Shown here in pieces: positions 25,601-36,945 of a DNA stretch of 64,000 nt. Position numbers and translations under genes: made by a program. Source of the DNA: Lateolabrax maculatus (Eukaryota > Chordata > Actinopteri > Acropomatiformes > Lateolabracidae); NCBI GenBank assembly GCA_031216445.1, contig CM062206.1, positions 6,890,001-6,954,000 of the forward strand, given 5' to 3'. The notes under the pieces were generated by a model. The model had not been told where the DNA came from. It saw nothing but the letters and a program-made list of their open reading frames with translations, and did no database searches. Each line of letters opens with the position of its first letter. Within the stretch, counting starts at the first letter, position 1.

Positions 25601-26138
25601 ACACATACTAAGTGGGACATTTTACAACTCAAAAACAAATTTGTCAATACTCACTGTTTATAAATTACTTCAAACATATCTTCAGCATAATAATAATGCA
25701 ATTTATTTTGTTATATGCCAATACCAATATAGCTAAAATAAAAAATATCCTTCAATATATGATCCATTTTCTAATTGTGATGTGTACAATTTATCAATCA
25801 ATATATTTTTAAATCGTCTATATGTCTCTTATAGTTTATCATAATTTGGATACTTCCATGTTATTTTGACAGAAACTGATAATTTTTAGATGACAGTTGA
25901 ATCGTTTGACTTGACTCATTTACATGTCATTTGCCATAAAGTTTTGATTTAAAACTTTAAAACACACTGAAGCAACATGACGTTCAGTGTCCGTGTTGTC
26001 ACTCACCTTCCTCCTGCAGAAGCTGTAGTACTTTCTCTGTGAGGCAGAAAGTTGTTTCTCCTGTTTTAGTTCAGCAGATGTCGAAGTGTCAAGTTCCCAG
26101 TCCATGAACCCTGAGCACGGTGTACCCTCCGCTGCCAT
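22614..26138 (-). CDS. tstd2: Thiosulfate sulfurtransferase-like domain-containing protein 2
   Basis: Nine exons: 26007-26138, 25039-25328, 24744-24852, 24456-24575, 24078-24183, 23743-23858, 23327-23485, 22919-23057, 22614-22843; all phases agree, 466 residues. Domain order: a degenerate C2H2-like finger (about 65-86, WCCCGQTF...HKHVARTH); a ferredoxin-like N-terminal part of the TrhO/UPF0176 type (LLYYYYCQVEDPHVICAWQ, ATEGINGTVGG, about 140-220); a rhodanese domain with active-site loop YCTGGIRCERG (catalytic Cys about 328); and a Cys-rich C-terminus (CRYCGCPWDQYKLC...CTGC...CCPTC). Bacterial TrhO with the same core hydroxylates tRNA uridine 34. The role of the vertebrate protein is inferred from this only. 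The start is MAAEGTPCSG, head-to-head with ncbp1 as in human 9q22. Confidence 0.95.
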
Positions 26139-26594
26139 GATCTTTAACAGCTTCCTAAAAATATTCTTAATTTTGTTAGCTAGAAAAACAGTTTTTAGCG
26201 ACGTTACAAGACTTTAGAAGAAGCTACTTTGCTTTGTGGTCTCAGTATGTACGAAAAATGCATCGTTAGGGCACTCGGTGTTGACCCAGCTTTACCAAAC
26301 ATTAAATATAAAGTCTTAAACATGACAATATATACATTTTACAAATCCAACTATCACCAAACGTGCAGCAGGAAAGAAAACATCAGTGAACGTCGGACAC
26401 AAAGGGAGGGCGCACCTTCCGGTTGACCCCCGCCTGCACCGGAAGTGCATCACTTGAATCGGACCGCTATTATTTTTCCGCACCAACTAGTAGCGGCCAG
26501 GCTGAAGGATCTAGAAGCTTGTTGAGCCGACTTGTTATTTTTGTGTCATATTCATTTCCTCGTCGACTTGTCTCACACCTACGGAGAGTAAAAG
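26139..26594. promoter_or_regulatory. Bidirectional promoter of tstd2 and ncbp1
   Basis: Only 456 bases separate the two start codons. CTTCCGG (26416-26422) and ACCGGAAGT (26438-26446) are opposed ETS/GABP-type motifs about 15 bases apart. No TATA box stands out. The motifs are seen; factor binding is inferred. Confidence 0.75.
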
Positions 26595-29500
26595 ATGTCA
26601 AGGAGACGACACAGCGACGAGAACGACGGTGAGTGGACAAAACGGGTGAAGTTCAGCCGCTGGGCTGAAAAACGAGCGGCGGCTAACGGTAGCGTTCATC
26701 TTTAGCTCTGGTGCGTTCACGCGTGCTGACTGATCGGTGGTGTTACGAGGCCAGGTTTTAGTCTCGGCATCGCTGTCCAAAAAGTGCCAAACACCTTGTA
26801 TCCGTCCGTGGCTTGAAAGAGAGACTATTGCTCAGGTTCTCCCGGCAGTGGAAAGATTAACAGGTGCGCGTTTATCGTGAGCCGCTCGGTTAGCTGCCGT
26901 TAACCAGTGCGGCTAACCAGCCGATGTGTGGGCGGTAACCAGGTGATGTGAATAATACAGATGTTATTCCTCATTTTTATCCCCATAAGGTTAGTTGTAA
27001 TCTACCGATTTAGAGCTGATCACACATTGATTAGCTGTTAAAGGGATAATCCGACATATAACAGTGCTCAGCTACGTTGTGGTACTTTTAAGATGTGTGT
27101 GTGTGTGTGTGTGTGGGGGGGGGGGGGGATGATTCACGGATATATGTCAGATTACCAGCAGTAAAGACAAGCAAGTCTATTATAAATTAAAAAATATCAG
27201 ACTAATATATATAATATGAAGTAATGATACTTAGTGTTTGTCTATATTGTATATATGCTATATGCAATGATGGCTGCCCTTGAGTTATTCTCTCAGATAT
27301 TGTTTCTCATTCCACTCACTCTGAGATCATTTTGTTACTGTTTTACTCTTCCAGGAGGTCAGGCTCACAAAAGGAGGAGAACATCTGAGCCCATCGAAAT
27401 CGAAGACCGCCTGGAGTCCCTGATATGTCGTGTCGGGGAGAAGGTAGAGTCAACTCTGGCATTAATATCAACCAATTTCTGTACTGGCTCACTGGGATCC
27501 AAATAACACACTGCTTTACCTCTATAGGCAATCCCCAGAACTTTTTGAAGGTGTTTGCTGCAATTTGTTGTAAGACATCACTGTAAATGTGCCAGTGTTA
27601 GCCAAAAGGATAATCTTTTAGCAGTTGTCCCTTTGCCGGGTGTTCAATTGGCCATTAAAACAACAATAAAACACACAACATGTAATATTATATCAGAAAA
27701 AAGTAAAACATGAAGCAGCTGAACAGGATGAAGAGCTTAAAGTAAGGCAGGATCATGCAAGGTAGGACATGTACAATGCAGGTAATTAATACAACTCAAA
27801 TGTTAAGCAGACAGACAACATAAAATCACATATTACAGAAGACAGAGGTAAAATCCAGGAGGGACACAATCTGACAAATATAGAGAAATATCCAAGCAAA
27901 TGAGGACAGGCAAACATGCCGTGACCAGGTATGATGGCAGGTCTGGTTGATTTTTAACCAGGTTTTAAGGTTAAAGGAATGGTAAGAGTTGCTGGAAGGA
28001 TGTTGGGAAGCACTTACTGTAATCAAAGTATCACGGTCATTTACAACACAGGGTTGCACAACAAATTGCTGTAGTCCATTAATGATACACACACATAGAA
28101 CATCTATATAAATAATTCAAGGGTGGGCAGTGATCGTCTCAAGGTCCACCGCTCTTAATCCAAATCCTGCACTTCATTTTCCAATGCCTATGAGTCTATT
28201 TCTGCCCTAGGTAATACATGATTCAGCAATAAAGTTAAAATAAATAACAGATGAAAACAGCAGCATCTGAATGTGCTGCAGTCACCATGGCGATAGGTGG
28301 TGGAAGTGGTAACAGACCAAGTGGTTAAACAGTATGTTATATGTGAGAATCATAGCATGTAAATAAATCTTAGTTTCAGGTGTTGGGTATTTTCAAATAA
28401 ATATAAAATTATTTAAACCTGAATTTTGTTTTTGCAACAACTTGCTTAACTTGTTTTTTGATGCACTGCTTTACAATTGTTTGCCAATGCCACGTGGCAC
28501 CTGGCCCTCAGTGCAGACTCCTTTTTAATTTGTTGAACATTGCACATGCTAAAGTTCGTAATCTTTCTTTACAGAGTACATCCTCCCTGGAGAGCAACTT
28601 GGAGGGCCTCGCAGGCGTGTTGGAGGCTGACCTTCCGAACTACAAAAACAAAATCCTGCGCATTTTATGTTCTGTGTAAGTTCATACCACTTCTCACCCT
28701 TTTACTGTTGAAATGATCACTGTTTGTGTGGAAGGTCTTTTCACTGAGTTGTCTTCTGTTTGCAGCGCCCGCCTCCTACCTGAGAAGCTGACCGTGTATA
28801 CGACTTTAGTTGGCCTCCTGAATGCCAGGAACTACAACTTTGGGGGCGAGTTTGTCGAGGCCATGATTAGACAACTCAAGGAGACATTGAAAAACAACTT
28901 GTACAATGAAGCTGTTCACTTGGTAAGCTTAATTCTTATAAGGGACTAAAATAATGCTTACACCTTAAAGGTTTTTAACATTATGTTTTCTTTTGTAGGT
29001 GCGTTTTCTGTCCGACTTGGTCAACTGCCATGTGATTGCGGCTCCTTCAATGGTGGCCATGTTCGAAAACTTTGTCAGTGTTACTCAAGAGGAAGATGTA
29101 CCACAGGTAGGTGTAAGGTTGAAGTGGCGATCATGTAATTTTGCTTACTGCACTTAAGTAATGAAGGAATCCACTAAATTTGGGAAGCACAATGATTTTC
29201 AGTAGGTTTTAGCTGCTGTCCTGGTTAGTGTTGAGGTTGCTGTTGAGGAAGATGTGGTTTTGTAAGTGGTAAGTTGTCTGTCTCCTCAGGTTCGGTCGGA
29301 CTGGTTTGTGTATGTGGTGCTGTCCTGTCTGCCCTGGGTCGGCAAGGAACTCTACGAGAAGAAGGATGTTGAGATGGACCGACTTCTCAGCCAGATCGAG
29401 GGCTACCTCAAGTAAGATGTCTTCCTGGTTTACTCGCTCAGTAGTCTCAGCTCTTATCTCTTAGCTATTTATCTTTTTATTTTTTACTAACATTCTTGTT

Positions 29501-32500
29501 TTTTGACCAATGCTTTGATCAACCCATTCAACTGATTGATTTGTATGAAATCAGTCAGCGCTTCCTTATCATCACACTTCTCTATGATTTTTAGGGGGCG
29601 AGTAAAGACACATGTCCCCATGCTGCAGGTGTGGACAGCAGAGAAGCCCCACCCACAAGAGGAGGTGAGAGACCGATGGAAGAGCAACATTTCTCCCTTT
29701 TGTTGAAAATAACTATAGTGAATCACATTCCCAAGACACTGTTGAAGTCCCACAGAGATCACTTCAGTTTCATTCATTATCTCTTTAAGTTGTTGTTATT
29801 GAAAGTGTAAGGATAAGAAGAATCAGTGGAAGAGATATTTACCCAGTAGAATTCTTTCTGATAACCACTGGCACCATCTTATAGAAATATAATAATATCT
29901 TCAGTAGAATCCTGTCTGTGGGTCTCTCTTCTAACCGACCTGAATTTCCTGTTGATACCTTGATATTCAATTCAATTCAAACTTTTATTTCAGACTCAGA
30001 GTCCAGATAAAAAGACAGGACACAACATAGAATAAATTACATACAGAGGCACAGGTATATATTAATGTCTTACAAAGAGACAGCTGTACCAATGTTTCCA
30101 CAGCTGAGTCATTATATCGGCAAATAAATTTATACATGAGATTTCTTCAAACAGTTTTGAAAGTATTGACTCCTGCGACCACAAACCTTTCACTTGCACC
30201 ACACCATCTCGGTCTCTTAAGTAATATTCTCATGGCATCATTAGAAGCTACTTGAAGTCTCTGTAAGCTTGCTCTTTTGTAGTTTGACCACAAGTGTGCA
30301 GTATAGAGCAGTGTACAGTATGCTCTAAACAGAGACACCGTCACTCCATCTGTACACATACTACACTTGCTTGAGAGAATGTTTGCTTTCATTGAAGGCT
30401 GATCTTTTCCTTGCAGTGTGTGTCAGTTTCTCTGGACGCTGTTAAAATTTTGCTCCCTCTCTCCCTGTCGTTCACTCAGTACCTGGACTGCCTTTGGGCC
30501 CAGATTCAGAAGCTAAAGAAAGATCGCTGGCAGGAGCGCCACATCCTTCGTCCATACATCGCCTTTGACAGCGTGCTGTGTGAGGCCCTGCAACACAACC
30601 TGCCCCCCTTCACCCCACCGGGCCACATGCCCGACGCCCAGTACCCCATGCCCCGGGTCGTCTTCCGCATGTTCGACTACACTGATGCCCCAGAGGTACA
30701 TTACAGCTTGGCTTTGAATTTTTATATTTTATTTAGGTGTATAATGTTTAATCTAATCTACTCAATGCAAATAAATTAAGTACCTGTGCTGACTTTTTAA
30801 TCTGTGTAGTGTCTACAAACTTTTGTCCTCTTTACCCTTAGGGTCCTGTTATGCCCGGCAGCCATTCTGTGGAGAGATATGTCATAGAAGAAAACCTCCA
30901 CTGTATCATCAAGACTCACTGGAAAGAGAGGAAAACATGGTGGGTAACAAGTGTGATCATGTGTCACTTGTTGTCAGGTATGAATGTGCATGTTGAACGC
31001 CGACTCAAATGTTTAAACGTTTCTTTTTTACCTTCTAGTGCTGCCCAGTTACTTAGCTATCCAGGGAAAAATAAGATTCCACTCAACTACCACATCGTGG
31101 AGGTATACACTTTTTTCACAAGCTTCATGCTGAGAAATAAAAGAAAAATGAATGGCTGCTTTAAAATATTTATCTACGGTATTTTTCTCTTTTCAGGTGA
31201 TCTTTGGAGAACTTTTCCAGCTGCCCACTCCGCCCAACATCGACGTCATGTACACCACACTGCTTATTGAACTCTGCAAGCTGCAGCCGGGATCATTGCC
31301 ACAAGTTGTATCCTTGTTTGTGTCACTGTAGTTTATGTGAACACAGCCCCAAGAAATGTTTTGTGAAATGAGAACTCTGAACCTGATTTTCAGGATTCAT
31401 GGTGACATGTTTGTGTTTAAGTGAAGGGCCCCAAGCTGCGGCAGAACAAAAGCATAAAGACACTGCACACCCCACCCTCTGACCAGATGTAGAAAAAGTA
31501 TTGGTGTTAGAGTGGACAACATTTATACTGCACTATTTATCACAGGATTATCTTGATTCTTATTTATGTTTAGTCAGAGGTTAGACATGTTATTTTCACA
31601 GAGCCAAATGTGTATGGCTGTTTTTAAAAAGGATCAAAATGACCAAAGAACTCATTTTAAAAAAAGTATTAGAATTTAGTCAAATATAATTATATGGAGA
31701 GACAAAATATGTAATAATCACCACAACTTATTTGACTTTATAATGATATTTAACACTTTCAGGAGTTTGAACGTGCTCTGCAGGGAAATGTCTCCACTTT
31801 AACTGAGACTTTGCCTTAACACCTGCCTGTTAGTTGGCCCAAGCCACAGAGATGCTGTACATGAGACTGGACACCATGAACACCACCTGCATAGACAGGT
31901 AATTTAACTGCACGTTGACTCCTACTGGATGAGTCAAAAACTTAAGTGTTCCTGTCTCTGATTTAACACGGTCATACCATCTCTCTTTCCATTTCCAGAC
32001 TAATCAACTGGTTTTCTCACCATTTGAGCAACTTCCAGTTTCGATGGAGCTGGGATGACTGGTGAGTGGTTCTGTGATGGACAGAGAGCTTGTATAGACG
32101 CTATTTATTGCTTTAAATTGGCAAAAACTACACCGTTGACGGTGTAATTGTTTGTCTTCTTTAAAGGTCTGACTGTTTGACTGTGGATCTAGATAAGCCC
32201 AAACCCAAGTTTGTCAAAGAGGTCCTGGAGAAGTGCATGAGGTACTAAAGCATTATTAACATGTTTGCTTTTAAATGTGAGGTTTCCATCTCTCATGTTA
32301 TTAAGTTGATGTGAATTTAGAAGCAATGTGACCGGTGTAATGTGGCAGTGGAGATCAGGGGGAAAGATAAGGAATTAAAATATCCTTTAATCTGGAAAGT
32401 GTCTCCTTGAACTAAAGCTGTTTGCTCGTTTCCCTGCAGACTTTCGTACCATCAGCGGATAGTGGACATCGTCCCTCCAACCTTCTCAGCACTCATCCCC

Positions 32501-35259
32501 GCTGAACCCATCTTTATTTACAAATACGAAGATGAGAGCGCTGGTAATCACACTTACAATGTATATTCTCACACAACAGTATCTGCTGAACCCCGGACAG
32601 GACAGAGTTTTCATTCCTTAATGCCAGTGAAATGCAACACATTTCAATAGACTGTTTAGACAAGAATACTTAACAAAAAAATGTCTCTCCTGCCTTACAG
32701 CTTCGTTGCCAGGTTATGCGGTATCCATCACTGTCGGAAACGCCATCAAGAACCGAGCGTCCAACGATGAGATCCTGGCCATCCTCAAAGAAGTGCCAAA
32801 CCCCAACCAAGAAGATGATGATGGTGTGTTTCTTCATTTAATTTGCTTCATTTTATTTCTTTATTAAAGGCCATTTTCTGCAACTGTGCTTTTTGGAGGG
32901 GAAAAAAACAGCACTTTTTCCTACAATGTGCCGTCTTAGAGTTTTTACAGTGTGACAAAAGGAGCCCATTTCTTTATTATCACCAGTTTGTCCCTGACAA
33001 CATACAAAAACCTAAGTTCACATTATTTATGAAAGTAGGCAAACAATCACGGAGGAATAGCTGATGACGTTAGTAATTAGTTTGGCTGGAGTTCCTTCAA
33101 TAGTCATCTTTAAAAAACATTTTCGATAAAATTGTGTTTGAGGCATTAACTCAAAGAGATTCTATGTGGCTGGATTACACAACCTTTGTTATTCTGCATT
33201 TAAATGAGAATAACATTTAGATGTTACCAGCTGGATTTTTAAAGATTCACCCAAACATCATTCAGCCTGTTGGGTAAAATAGCTCTTCTGAAGGTTTCTC
33301 CTTACACTGTCCTCACTTTGTTCTCTTTTCCTCCTTTCATTCCCTTCTCATTCTCTCCTTCCAGACGAGGGGGAGAGCTTCAACCCTCTGAAGATCGACG
33401 TGTTCCTGCAGACTCTGCTCCATCTGGCAGCCAAGTCCTTCAGCCACTCCTTCAGTGCCCTCGGCAAGTAAGTTTACCTGCCATGAAAACTGACAACCTT
33501 TTACTTTTTACCTTTTTTTTTTTAAAACCAGTTTTAAAGTGCGTCTCTCCCATAAGACAAACTAAAAACGGAATTGGATATCCCAAAAATACAAATAACA
33601 AAATAGTCCGTCCAGCTCTGATTTAAGTCACAATACTGTGGAATAAAAAAGAAAATGTTAAATTGCATTTAGCAGCATTTCAAAATTTAAGGTTTCCATA
33701 ATCATACAAACATAGTAATAATCATCATAATATAATGAGAGAAGAGATAAAAATAAACTCTCATGAAAAACATGAATTTACTGATACAATACAGCCACAA
33801 TGAAGTTTTGTGTTGAGTGAATCCAGACCTGCTGGCCTCACCTGCGTCTAATTCCTCCAGGTTCCATGAAATCTTGAAGGCCCTGACCGACACCGACGAG
33901 GGGAAGCTGCACATCCTCAAGGTGGTTTATGAAGTGTGGAGGAATCACCCGCAGGTACAAACAACAAAAAAAATACTCTTAATTAGATGGAAAGAGGTTC
34001 AGACCTGGAACACGTTCGTGTGGATCAATGGGCTCCAGTTGAAAGTTTGGTTAACGTTATGCGTGTCTCTGCTGCATTATAGATGATCGCAGTGTTGGTG
34101 GATAAATTGATTCGGACACAGATCGTGGACTGCGCTGCCGTCGCTAACTGGCTCTTCTCTCAGGATATGGCTCATGAGTTCACCAGGTGAGAAATCAACA
34201 CATTTAACATGGACATGAATGCAAACGTGCAGGTTTTATCGTGTACATTTTTTTTTGAGCCAGGACATAAAATCCATGCTCTGTTTTCTGCATTACTGCT
34301 TCTATACTGCGTCTGAAATAACAATATTTTCTCTCCGCCCGATCCTCATCTAGACTTTTCATATGGGAGATCCTGCACTCGACCATCCGAAAGATGAACA
34401 AACACGTCCAGAAGATCCAGGTGGAGCTGGAGGAGGCCAAGGACAAACTGGAGAAACAGCAGCATAAGAAGGTAACTTCATCCATCACGTTCACGTCGGT
34501 TTTACATGAAATGAGTTCCGCTTGTTAAAGCAGGAGGGTTTAATGTTGGTGTACGTGTTTGTTCACCAGCAGAGGGACAGCGGAGACGACGAGGACATGG
34601 ACAAGAACAGCGAGGATGAGGAGGGTCAGTTGGAGGAGCAGATCGAGAGGCTACAGGAGAAGGTGGAGTCGGCTCAGAGCGAACAGAAGAACCTGTTCCT
34701 CGTCATCTTCCAGGTACTGAAGGCTAAAACTCAGACGCGTACAGTGGGCTTTTACAATGTTTCAGCTCAGTTTCCCAGAACAGTCGAGCAAATCCTGCAG
34801 GTGAAGGTGAAGAACGGACGTCCCTCAGCTGCTGCCATGTGTGAAGCGATGAGGAGACTATAATGTCCCCAGTAACGTTATTACATTATAGTGCAGCTTT
34901 GTTTGCGCTCTTTAAACGTTGTTCTCTCTCTTTCGCAGCGTTTCATCATGTTGTTGACGGAGCACCTGGTGCGCTGTGAGACGGGCAGCGTCGACATCAG
35001 CACGCCCTGGTACAAAAACTGCATCGAGCGGCTGCAGCAGGTCTTCCTCATGGTAAAACATTCTCACACACACACACACACACACACTGCAGTAACACAT
35101 TGTTTGCATTGCCTCATTGACGTGATACATCTCCTCGTTCTGCAGCACCACGTGACCATCCAGCAGTACATGGGAACCCTGGAGAACCTGCTGTTCACCG
35201 CAGAACTCGACCCCCACATCCTGGCCGTCTACCAGCAGTTCTGTGCCCTGCAGCTCTGA
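26595..35259 (+). CDS. ncbp1: Nuclear cap-binding protein subunit 1 (CBP80)
   Basis: Large subunit of the nuclear cap-binding complex; with NCBP2 it holds the m7G cap and acts in splicing, 3' processing, export and pioneer translation. Exons: 26595-26628, 27355-27443, 28575-28675, 28766-28922, 28999-29106, 29290-29411, 29595-29664, 30480-30695, 30842-30939, 31039-31102, 31197-31307, 31834-31898, 31999-32061, 32167-32241, 32440-32543, 32701-32823, 33365-33467, 33861-33954, 34083-34186, 34354-34471, 34570-34713, 34939-35052, 35146-35259. Phases agree, 796 residues (human 790). The N-terminus (MSRRRHSDEN...KRRRTSE) looks like the bipartite nuclear localisation signal. MIF4G-type helical repeats follow (ESLICRVGEK, VRFLSDLVNCHVI, HWKERKTCAAQL, WFSHHLSNFQFRWSW, HEFTRLFIWEILHSTIRKMNKH). 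An acidic, coiled segment (DSGDDEDMDKNSEDEE, EEQIERLQEKVESAQSEQK) precedes the conserved end QQFCALQL. It looks intact. Confidence 0.97.
27094..27129. repeat. GT microsatellite followed by a G run
   Basis: A GT run passes directly into about 14 G in the first ncbp1 intron. The G run could favour unusual DNA structure or sequencing errors. Confidence 0.9.
27444..28574 (+). other. ncbp1 intron 2 with repeat-like sequence
   Basis: About 27650-28110 has the look of an old repeat: AACAACAATAAAACACACAACA at the left and CACAGGGTTGCACAACAAATTG at the right. The latter motif recurs at 40200-40230 (CACAGGGTTGCACAACGAAATG). I cannot name the element. Confidence 0.5.
29968..30405 (-). mobile_element. 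LINE 3' fragment (reverse transcriptase C-terminus), antisense in ncbp1 intron
   Basis: On the minus strand, 30147-30392 encodes a LINE C-terminal segment with LFRAYCTLLYTAHLWSNYKR and VASNDAMRILLKRPRWCGAS, a pattern known from fish LINE reverse-transcriptase tails. The element ends at 29968 in repeated GAATT units (minus strand), a typical LINE tail. It is 5'-truncated and inactive, lying in the intron between 29664 and 30480. Confidence 0.8.
31308..31833 (+). other. ncbp1 intron
   Basis: Between the exons at 31197-31307 and 31834-31898. No recognisable element. Confidence 0.6.
32824..33364 (+). other. ncbp1 intron
   Basis: Between the exons at 32701-32823 and 33365-33467. No recognisable element; the acceptor is preceded by a long C/T-rich tract. 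Confidence 0.6.
35065..35088. repeat. CA microsatellite just after an ncbp1 donor site
   Basis: (CA)n begins about a dozen bases inside the last ncbp1 intron, which is only 93 bases long, so it fills a large part of the intron. Confidence 0.9.

Positions 35260-35260
<1 letters not shown>

Positions 35261-35291
<31 letters not shown>
35261..35291. repeat. CA microsatellite opening the ncbp1 3' UTR
   Basis: The CA run starts directly after the ncbp1 stop codon (TGA followed by GACACAC...), so the 3' UTR begins in a microsatellite. Confidence 0.9.
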
Positions 35292-35294
<3 letters not shown>

Positions 35295-35749
35295 ACAAAT
35301 ACATAATTGGATGAAATGAAATGTGTACTTGTGTTCCCACAGTACCTGTGTTAAACCTACACATTAGAAACTACCAGCTCTTGCATCAAGAATCTCCACA
35401 TAACAGTTTTTTTTTTTTTTTTTAATTTACCTGTTTTGTGTTTGGTGCGATTCGAAGTGTTAGTTTTGAGGTCTTTCAAAGTAGGAATTCAAACAATAGT
35501 CCGTTTGACAAATCCTCTTGTCATTAATTTGCTGTAGTGTTTGTTTTGCTTCGTTTTCAGTTTTGTTTATTTTTACATCCTGCTCGTGTTCTTATGAATG
35601 GGTGTTTTTAAAACCGTACGCACCGTCTGAGTCCAGACGGAGCTGGAGGAACGATCTTAGGAGAGGAGATTTCAGGTGGGCTCTGATTGATTCTGAATCT
35701 AGAGAGCGCTCTACTTTTTTATATTTGTTTTATGTGGAATTGGGAAAGA

Positions 35750-35755
35750 ATTAAA
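35750..35755 (+). terminator. ncbp1: ncbp1 polyadenylation signal ATTAAA
   Basis: ATTAAA lies about 490 bases after the stop codon and is followed by T- and GT-rich sequence (CTCATCTGTGTCTCGTCATTTT). It is the first plausible signal; the actual cleavage site is not known. Confidence 0.55.
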
Positions 35756-35959
35756 ACTCTCTATCCGCCTGCTCATCTGTGTCTCGTCATTTTATTCACC
35801 TCTGTCCCTGACTGTCACTCAAACATCCTCCTGGTTTATCTTATTCTGATGATCTGAAATACTTACAAGGAAGATAATCAAGAAAACGTGGTTGGTATTT
35901 AGATGCTCAAGTAAAAGTAGTAAGACTACAGTGTAAAAATATTTAAACCATTATTAGAT

Positions 35960-36240
35960 AAATTACAGAATTGACAGAAAAATAATCGGCAACTATTTGA
36001 ATAATTGTCTTTTTTTAAGCAAAAACATTACATGGTTCCAGCTTCACAAATGTCAAGATCTGCTGCTTTTTCTTTTAATTATTTTAATAACGTTAATTTA
36101 TTTGTAATAACGAGCATTGTGAAGGTGTCACTTTGGGGCTCTGGGTAATTCTGACGGCATTTATCACATAATTTTTACAAACCAAACAACAGATTAATGG
36201 AGAAAATAATCAATAGTTGCATGCTGATATAAAACTGTCC
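35960..36240 (-). repeat. Dispersed repeat family A, inverted copy
   Basis: Reads AATAATCGGCAACTATTTGA, ATTACATGGTTCCAGCTTC and CTGCTGCTTTTTCTT, the complement of the family A core, and ends in GAGAAAATAATCAATAGTTGCA. Confidence 0.65.
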
Positions 36241-36339
36241 AAAAGTAGCTCCAACTCAACCAACAGTCAAATTCTGATTTTACATTAATGTATGAGTAAT
36301 AATAATAAACTAATGGTATGATATAGTTTAACAGACACG

Positions 36340-36488
36340 GGACATTCATTAGGTACTTTTACTTTGAATCATTTTAAGTACGTTTTCCTGATTATTATGA
36401 TTATGATCTAGATACTATTTCCTAGTAACATTTTCAATGCAGGAGTTTTACTTAAGTAAAATATCTGAATACTTTTTCCTCCACTGTG
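36340..36488 (-). repeat. Dispersed repeat family B, left half, inverted
   Basis: The complement reads CACAGTGGAGGAAAAAGTATTCAGA, TTTTACTTAAGTAAAA and AATAATCAGGAAAACGTACTTAA, matching the family B copy at 52908-53040 in order. Confidence 0.65.
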
Positions 36489-36817
36489 TTCTGACACATT
36501 TAAGTATAGGTAGTTTTAATGATGCAGCTGGTCCAGATGGAGTAAAGTTACTTAACATACGTTTTGGTAGTTTAATGGTGATGCATCGTATTTATAAAGG
36601 TATATCATTTGTGTGTAAAGGCCCTGCACACTCATAGTCCACCCACACTTACGCTGTCTAATTAGTGCTGTGCTGGATTGACATCTCCCTCACCCTCGTT
36701 GATTTTGTTGTACTTGCTGGGGGCGGGGGAGGGGGACTCCCGCCTGACCAGAGGTCTAACCAGCCAGTGTAATTGGGAACACCGGTGGGGGTGTGCAGAA
36801 CCTTCAGTCAGCAAAGA

Positions 36818-36945
36818 AACTGGTAACTATAGCTGTCAAATAAATGTAGAGGAGTAGAAGTGGAAACTGGCATAACATGGAAATACTCAAGTACCTCAAA
36901 AATGTACTTGAGTAAATGTAGTTAGTTACTTTCTGCCACTGCTTC
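36818..36945 (+). repeat. Dispersed repeat family B, right half
   Basis: Reads AGCTGTCAAATAAATGTAG, ATGGAAATACTCAAGTACCTC and GTACTTGAGTAAATGTAGTTAGTTACTTTCTGCCACTGC. The first block is shared with the right end of the copy at 52908-53550. Confidence 0.65.

Noticed and set aside
30147..30392. 81-codon minus-strand frame as a host gene
   Set aside because: The sequence is a LINE reverse-transcriptase tail followed by a GAATT-unit end, not a fish gene.
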